DNA of 56,668 bases, from contig JAKALM010000019.1 in assembly GCA_021824145.1 (NCBI GenBank), positions 1-56,668 of the forward strand. The letters run 5' to 3'. Within the stretch, counting starts at the first letter, position 1, and each line of letters starts with the position of its first letter. The position numbers were made by a program, and so were the translations under genes. Under the pieces are notes generated by a model. That model was not told the origin of the DNA. It did not search any database and was given only the letters and a program-made list of their open reading frames with translations. Shown one piece after another: positions 53,547 to 56,668 of this stretch. The stretch comes from Bacteroidota bacterium. GTDB lineage: Bacteria; Bacteroidota; Ignavibacteria; Ignavibacteriales; Ignavibacteriaceae.

Positions 53547-54545
53547 ATGAATTCTAAAAAAATTTTAGTTTTAAGAATTTTTATCGGTTGTTTATTTCTT
53601 TTTTCCGGATTAACAAAACTTTTTCCACTATTAGCATTCGAAGTTCAGCTAATCGTTCATGGAATTACAAGCTGGTTTGTTGTTACTTGGCTATCAAGAT
53701 TCATTGTTGCTGCGGAAATTTTTCTCGGGCTTTCATTTTTCCAAAAAAATTACTTAAAACAATTTTTTGTTCCTGCCGCAATTGGTTTACTAATAATTTT
53801 TAGCGTGGATTTAATTCACCAAATAATTGTTCGTGGGTTTGGCGGCGATTGCGGATGCTTTGGACAAATTTTAACGATGACTCCGCTTGAAGCACTGATC
53901 AAGAATATCATTTTGATTTCTGCTCTTATCTATTTGAATAGTTTATTAAAAGAGCAATCATCAACAAAAATTTTATTTCCGGTATCATTCATTTTAGTTT
54001 CTTTCTTGCCGGTGTTTCTGTTATTTCCGCCAAGGCATTTTCTAATAAAAACCGGCAGCTTAAATCAGACATCTTCGTTTAATTCTTCAAATGACAAATC
54101 GACAGATAAAACTTTAGGAAATTCTAATACAAAGTCAGAAGTTCAAAAGAAAACCACGGTAAAAAAGATTACAAATATTACGTCGATAAAAAATTTTAGC
54201 CATGGAGTATATGCTGATTTGACAAAAGGAGAGAACATTGTTGCAATGTTGAGTATGAACTGCGGAAGCTGCGTTGAAGCCGGTTTAGAAATTGGTAAAT
54301 TAAAAAATGAAATCAAACTGCCGCCGGTTTATTATTTGCTCTTCGGTGAACAAAATCAATTAGCGGAATTCTTCAACAAGACGAAAGTAAAATTTCCATA
54401 CAAAATTTTAGATGAAGAAAATTTCTTTTCGCTTGCCAAAGGTTCCGCGCCAAGGGTTTTCCTTTTGCGGAATGGAAAAATTATTGACGAATGGGATTTC
54501 AAAAATTTTACCGTTGCCGCTCTCAAACAGGCAGTTGAAAAATAA
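53547..54545 (+). CDS. DoxX/MauE-like membrane protein fused to a thioredoxin-like domain
   Basis: 332 residues. The N-terminal half (about 1-165) has four or five membrane helices with a GGDCGCFG motif (C102, C104), as in MauE/DoxX redox membrane proteins. The C-terminal half (about 205-330) is a periplasmic thioredoxin-like domain with MNCGSCVEAG (C239, C242) and a cis-Pro-like SAPRVFLLRNG. The arrangement suggests disulfide transfer across the inner membrane, comparable in principle to VKOR-DsbA or DsbD fusions. It is known in Bacteroidota as a conserved uncharacterised family. Confidence 0.85.
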   Translation: MNSKKILVLRIFIGCLFLFSGLTKLFPLLAFEVQLIVHGITSWFVVTWLSRFIVAAEIFLGLSFFQKNYLKQFFVPAAIGLLIIFSVDLIHQIIVRGFGGDCGCFGQILTMTPLEALIKNIILISALIYLNSLLKEQSSTKILFPVSFILVSFLPVFLLFPPRHFLIKTGSLNQTSSFNSSNDKSTDKTLGNSNTKSEVQKKTTVKKITNITSIKNFSHGVYADLTKGENIVAMLSMNCGSCVEAGLEIGKLKNEIKLPPVYYLLFGEQNQLAEFFNKTKVKFPYKILDEENFFSLAKGSAPRVFLLRNGKIIDEWDFKNFTVAALKQAVEK

Positions 54546-54662
54546 AAAATAACCGATAACTTATCTTACATTTTTTCCCTGAATGGAAAAATGCATACAA
54601 CATTCCATAACTCCATCATTCCAGTTTCCCGAAGTCTTAAGAAATTGAACTTTTATAAATAA

Positions 54663-55094
54663 TTATTTCTTTTCTGCTTCAATTCTAAATGAATGAGTTA
54701 TCTTTACTGATTTTTCCAACATTGCGGTAACGCTGCAATATTTTGTCTGCGAAAGATCGATTGCTCTTTCCACATCTTTCGGATCGATGTCTTTGCCGTA
54801 AAAAACAAATTCAATGTGAATGCTTGTAAAAACTTGCGGATGGGTTTCTGCCACTTCAGCGCTTATGTTCATTTCAAAGTCATCAACTTTGACTCGCTTT
54901 TTAGAAAGTATCGAGACGACATCGCTGCCGGTGCAGCCGCCAAGACTGATTAATATTAATTCTTTCGGCCTAATGCCTGCATTGCTTCCGCCAAAATCTT
55001 CGGGGCCATCCATTGTTACCCAATGATTCGAATCAGTCTTGCCTGCAAAAGTTATCCCTTTGATTTGTTTAATGTATGCTTTTCTGCTTGCCAT
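54663..55094 (-). CDS. OsmC family peroxiredoxin-like protein
   Basis: 143 residues. Two reactive cysteines of the OsmC/Ohr family are present: C54 in LGGCTGSDVVSIL and C120 in TKYCSVTAMLEKS. The opening KGITFAGKTDSNHWVTMDGPEDFGGSNAGIRPKEL fits the YhfA/OsmC-like rather than the Ohr branch. Reduces organic peroxides or handles reactive sulfur in the cytoplasm. AAGGA precedes the ATG. Co-directional with, and 68 bases downstream of, the NifX-domain gene, so probably in one transcript. Confidence 0.9.
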   Translation of the reverse strand: MASRKAYIKQIKGITFAGKTDSNHWVTMDGPEDFGGSNAGIRPKELILISLGGCTGSDVVSILSKKRVKVDDFEMNISAEVAETHPQVFTSIHIEFVFYGKDIDPKDVERAIDLSQTKYCSVTAMLEKSVKITHSFRIEAEKK

Positions 55095-55162
55095 AATTTA
55101 TTCCTTCATTTAAAATTTTGTACTTCAAATAAATTCATGAACATCAGTGAAATAAAATTTCA

Positions 55163-55552
55163 TTAATGATGATTGCATGAATTATCTTCTTTTATTTCGA
55201 GTTTGCCGTTTAATAATTTCAAAACAGCATCATCGGCAATTCTTTCATCCGTTAAAATAGGAATTATATTGTTCGATTTTAAGTCCTCTATCACGCGCAT
55301 GCCGCCACTTTGAAAAATAACGTGGCTGCAGTCTTTTAAGCCGTCAACTAAAGCTTGATGACTATGATGCCCTTCGCCATGATGCTCTTCATGATGAGAT
55401 GCCCCGCTAATTCTGTGGTGAGTAAAAGTATTTTCACGTAATTCTTTATTCATAATTCCGGATTCGTTTGTTTCATAAACTAAAAATGAACGGCATCTTC
55501 CAAGATGTCCGGTAACATGTTTTTGATCGTTAGTTGCAACTGCTATTTTCAT
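55163..55552 (-). CDS. NifX/NifB-type (dinitrogenase FeMo-cofactor family) protein with His-rich insert
   Basis: 129 residues with the NifX/NafY fold: MKIAVATNDQ at the start, VTGHLGRCRSFLVYE, and HVIFQSGGMRVIEDL near the C-terminus. Between them is a histidine-rich loop (45-65, with HH repeated) and a C-terminal SCNHH, which together form an obvious metal-binding surface. No nitrogenase genes are nearby; such proteins occur widely outside nitrogen fixation and are thought to carry Fe-S or Fe-Mo clusters. GAGG precedes the ATG. Likely co-transcribed with OsmC downstream. Confidence 0.88.
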   Translation of the reverse strand: MKIAVATNDQKHVTGHLGRCRSFLVYETNESGIMNKELRENTFTHHRISGASHHEEHHGEGHHSHQALVDGLKDCSHVIFQSGGMRVIEDLKSNNIIPILTDERIADDAVLKLLNGKLEIKEDNSCNHH

Positions 55553-55673
55553 TTTATAGACCTCTAATAAAAATAAAATTTATCAATGAATATGATAATA
55601 AAAAAACGAATTGGATTCTGTTAAATATAGTTGGTGTAAATTATTATTACCGCCTTTTTTAGGTTAGTTAAAA

Positions 55674-56380
55674 TTATTTTGTAAGATCCATCTTTTTCGT
55701 TGAAATGAAATTGCCTGATTCTATCTGATATATGTAAATTCCGCTTGATATGTTAGAACCATCGAAGTTAACTGTATAATACCCTTTTGATTTATACTCA
55801 TTTACAAGCGTTCTTATCTCTCTTCCAAGCGCATCAAAGATTTTTAAACTTACAAATCCATCCTGAGGTAATTGATAAATAATAGTTGTAGTTGGATTGA
55901 ATGGGTTTGGGAAATTCTGATTTAGAAAAAAATTAAATGATTTGGAAAATAAGTTTTCATTTTTTTCTTTTCTCATCTCCCCATTTACGCAAAGCTGTTC
56001 AGATGCTGCTGATTCTTTTGTATTGTTAACGGTTTTTATATAATAATAAATATTCTACGCGCCTGGTACTAATATATCCCAGTCAACCCAAGAAGTTGCA
56101 TTTTTATCAGCACCACCAACTTTATAGAATACTCCAGCCCCACCACCTTGCTGATTGATACTTCTATAAATATCATATCGCGTCCAAAAATCTTGATTTG
56201 ATGTATATTGCCACTGAAGTTTTGCATAACCATCTTGTATTCCAACTGAAAAGTTAGTGGGAGAATAAGGCTCAAACTTATCTGTTGTCGGAGAACCCTT
56301 GGAGCTGATAAGTCTTGGTTAATTTAACCATATGTGATAACATTGTAAATTATGTAGGTTATTAAAAAAATCTTTTTCAT
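55674..56380 (-). pseudogene. decayed secreted protein with fibronectin-like and T9SS domains
   Basis: Reading the minus strand from 56380: MKKIFLITYIIYNVITYG, a signal-peptide start, stops at TAA (56324-56326). In another frame, bounded upstream by TAA (56319-56321), lies a fibronectin-like segment (YAKLQWQYTSNQDFW ... RYDIYRS ... SWVDWDILVPGA), which is cut by an in-frame TAG (56055-56057). The frame resumes with NIYYYIKTVNNTKESAASEQ and runs without break into a complete T9SS C-terminal domain (QNFPNPFNPTT ... IYIYQIE ... KKMDLTK) ending at 55674. At least one frame change and one nonsense codon are needed, so a broken gene is the best reading. Assembly error is the alternative. The intact tail alone (55674-55976) might still be translated. 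Confidence 0.7.
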
Positions 56381-56390
56381 TTAATACGCT

Positions 56391-56668
56391 TTACTTAATT
56401 ATTAAAATACTATTTGAAAGAAAAGTTGGATAGAACATTGTGCCATCTTCTGCTATAGCTGGGGAAGCACCAAGAGAAGGCTCATCTTTTATGGGAAGTT
56501 TCCATGTTATATTTCCACTTGAAGTAATTGAATAAATATAGGAATCGCCATAATCTTTTATCAGCCCCGCAAAAATGTTTCCGTTCTTATCACAAACGAT
56601 TGGGCTGGTAACATGATAGCCATCTAAAGAAACTTTCCACCTAAGGCTGCCATTGTTATTTAAAGAAT
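56391..56668 (-). CDS. C-terminal part of a beta-propeller (PQQ-like repeat) protein, cut by window edge
   Basis: An open frame enters from the right edge and ends at TAA (56391-56393), 92 codons inside the window. Repeats of the type NGSLRWKVSLDGY ... SPIVCDKNGNIFAG and SGNITWKLPI ... ASPAIAEDGTMFY are characteristic of PQQ-like or YWTD-type seven- or eight-bladed propellers, often secreted. The protein ends FLSNSILIIK with no T9SS domain visible. Its stop lies 11 bases upstream of the pseudogene start, so the two may have formed one transcript. The start and full function lie outside the window. Confidence 0.75.
   Translation of the reverse strand, partial: SLNNNGSLRWKVSLDGYHVTSPIVCDKNGNIFAGLIKDYGDSYIYSITSSGNITWKLPIKDEPSLGASPAIAEDGTMFYPTFLSNSILIIK

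Noticed and set aside
54568-54590. Hairpin CATTTTTTCC...GGAAAAATG after the DoxX gene as terminator
   Set aside because: The stem needs a bulge and no T run follows on either strand.
56069-56275. A 68-codon frame starting with TTG on the minus strand, over the pseudogene
   Set aside because: It reads the fibronectin-like segment in the wrong frame; the correct frame gives a recognisable domain that joins the T9SS tail.
1-56668. CRISPR arrays, tRNA or rRNA genes, prophage, toxin-antitoxin or defence genes
   Set aside because: None recognised on either strand; nearly all space is filled by identifiable core or transport genes.

Overview
The window is about 56.7 kb of AT-rich DNA from what is most likely an Ignavibacteria-type member of the Bacteroidota/Chlorobiota group. 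The evidence is the type IX secretion C-terminal domains (NFPNPFNPST-type), DUF255, DoxX/thioredoxin and NagX-type proteins common in that group, Bacteroidota-like candidate -7 boxes (TAnnTTTG), and a Gram-negative envelope (GmhA, OM barrel, lipoproteins). Some genes carry clear Shine-Dalgarno sites and several start with TTG. This placement is inferred from gene content; no rRNA or tRNA gene is visible.

Layout. 0.2-5.6 kb: class I fructose-bisphosphate aldolase, a membrane-anchored cytochrome c, a SIMPL-domain protein, a DUF255 thioredoxin-like protein and an ECF-type sigma factor with an unusual tail. 5.7-11.7 kb (minus): a complete pyruvate dehydrogenase operon, aceE-aceF-lpdA, with the homodimeric E1. 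12-17 kb: an alpha/beta hydrolase, a DUF192 protein, and a minus-strand run tex-pcrB-gmhA that includes a bacterial GGGP-synthase homologue. 17.4-24 kb (plus): dienelactone hydrolase, a Cys/Met gamma-lyase, a lipoprotein amidase, a NagX-like acetyltransferase, an OM barrel and malQ. 24-35.7 kb: a transporter-rich block (two APC, one NCS2-like, one SSS symporter), a large secreted beta-propeller protein with a T9SS signal, a 23S-IVP-type four-helix-bundle gene between inverted repeats, and pta. 36-45 kb (plus): a growth/division/translation cluster yggS-divIVA-punA-(membrane coiled-coil protein)-ileS-dksA-like-lspA-lspA-rluD. With punA, the membrane protein and the second lspA removed, this keeps the Bacillus ylmE-divIVA-ileS-ylyA-lspA-ylyB order. 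45-54.5 kb: cysS, a YgjP-like metallopeptidase, a thioredoxin-like protein, a cystathionine gamma-synthase-like enzyme, a secreted esterase, an MFS transporter, CstA and a DoxX-thioredoxin protein. 54.6-56.7 kb (minus): OsmC, a His-rich NifX-domain protein, a decayed T9SS-protein pseudogene, and the C-terminus of a beta-propeller protein cut by the window edge.

Most genes are core metabolism. The less ordinary points are: a 161-bp MITE-like element with nested hairpins, near-perfect terminal inverted repeats and an exact 9-bp flanking duplication (35731-35891); an isoleucyl-tRNA synthetase whose HXGH signature reads GXHH; tandem diverged lspA genes, both with catalytic aspartates; an uncharacterised membrane/coiled-coil protein next to DivIVA; a DksA-type protein with a histone-like tail and displaced zinc ligands; and a multi-lesion pseudogene at the right edge. 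I see no CRISPR array, prophage, defence island or complete insertion sequence, and nothing that I can honestly call an entirely new multi-gene system.
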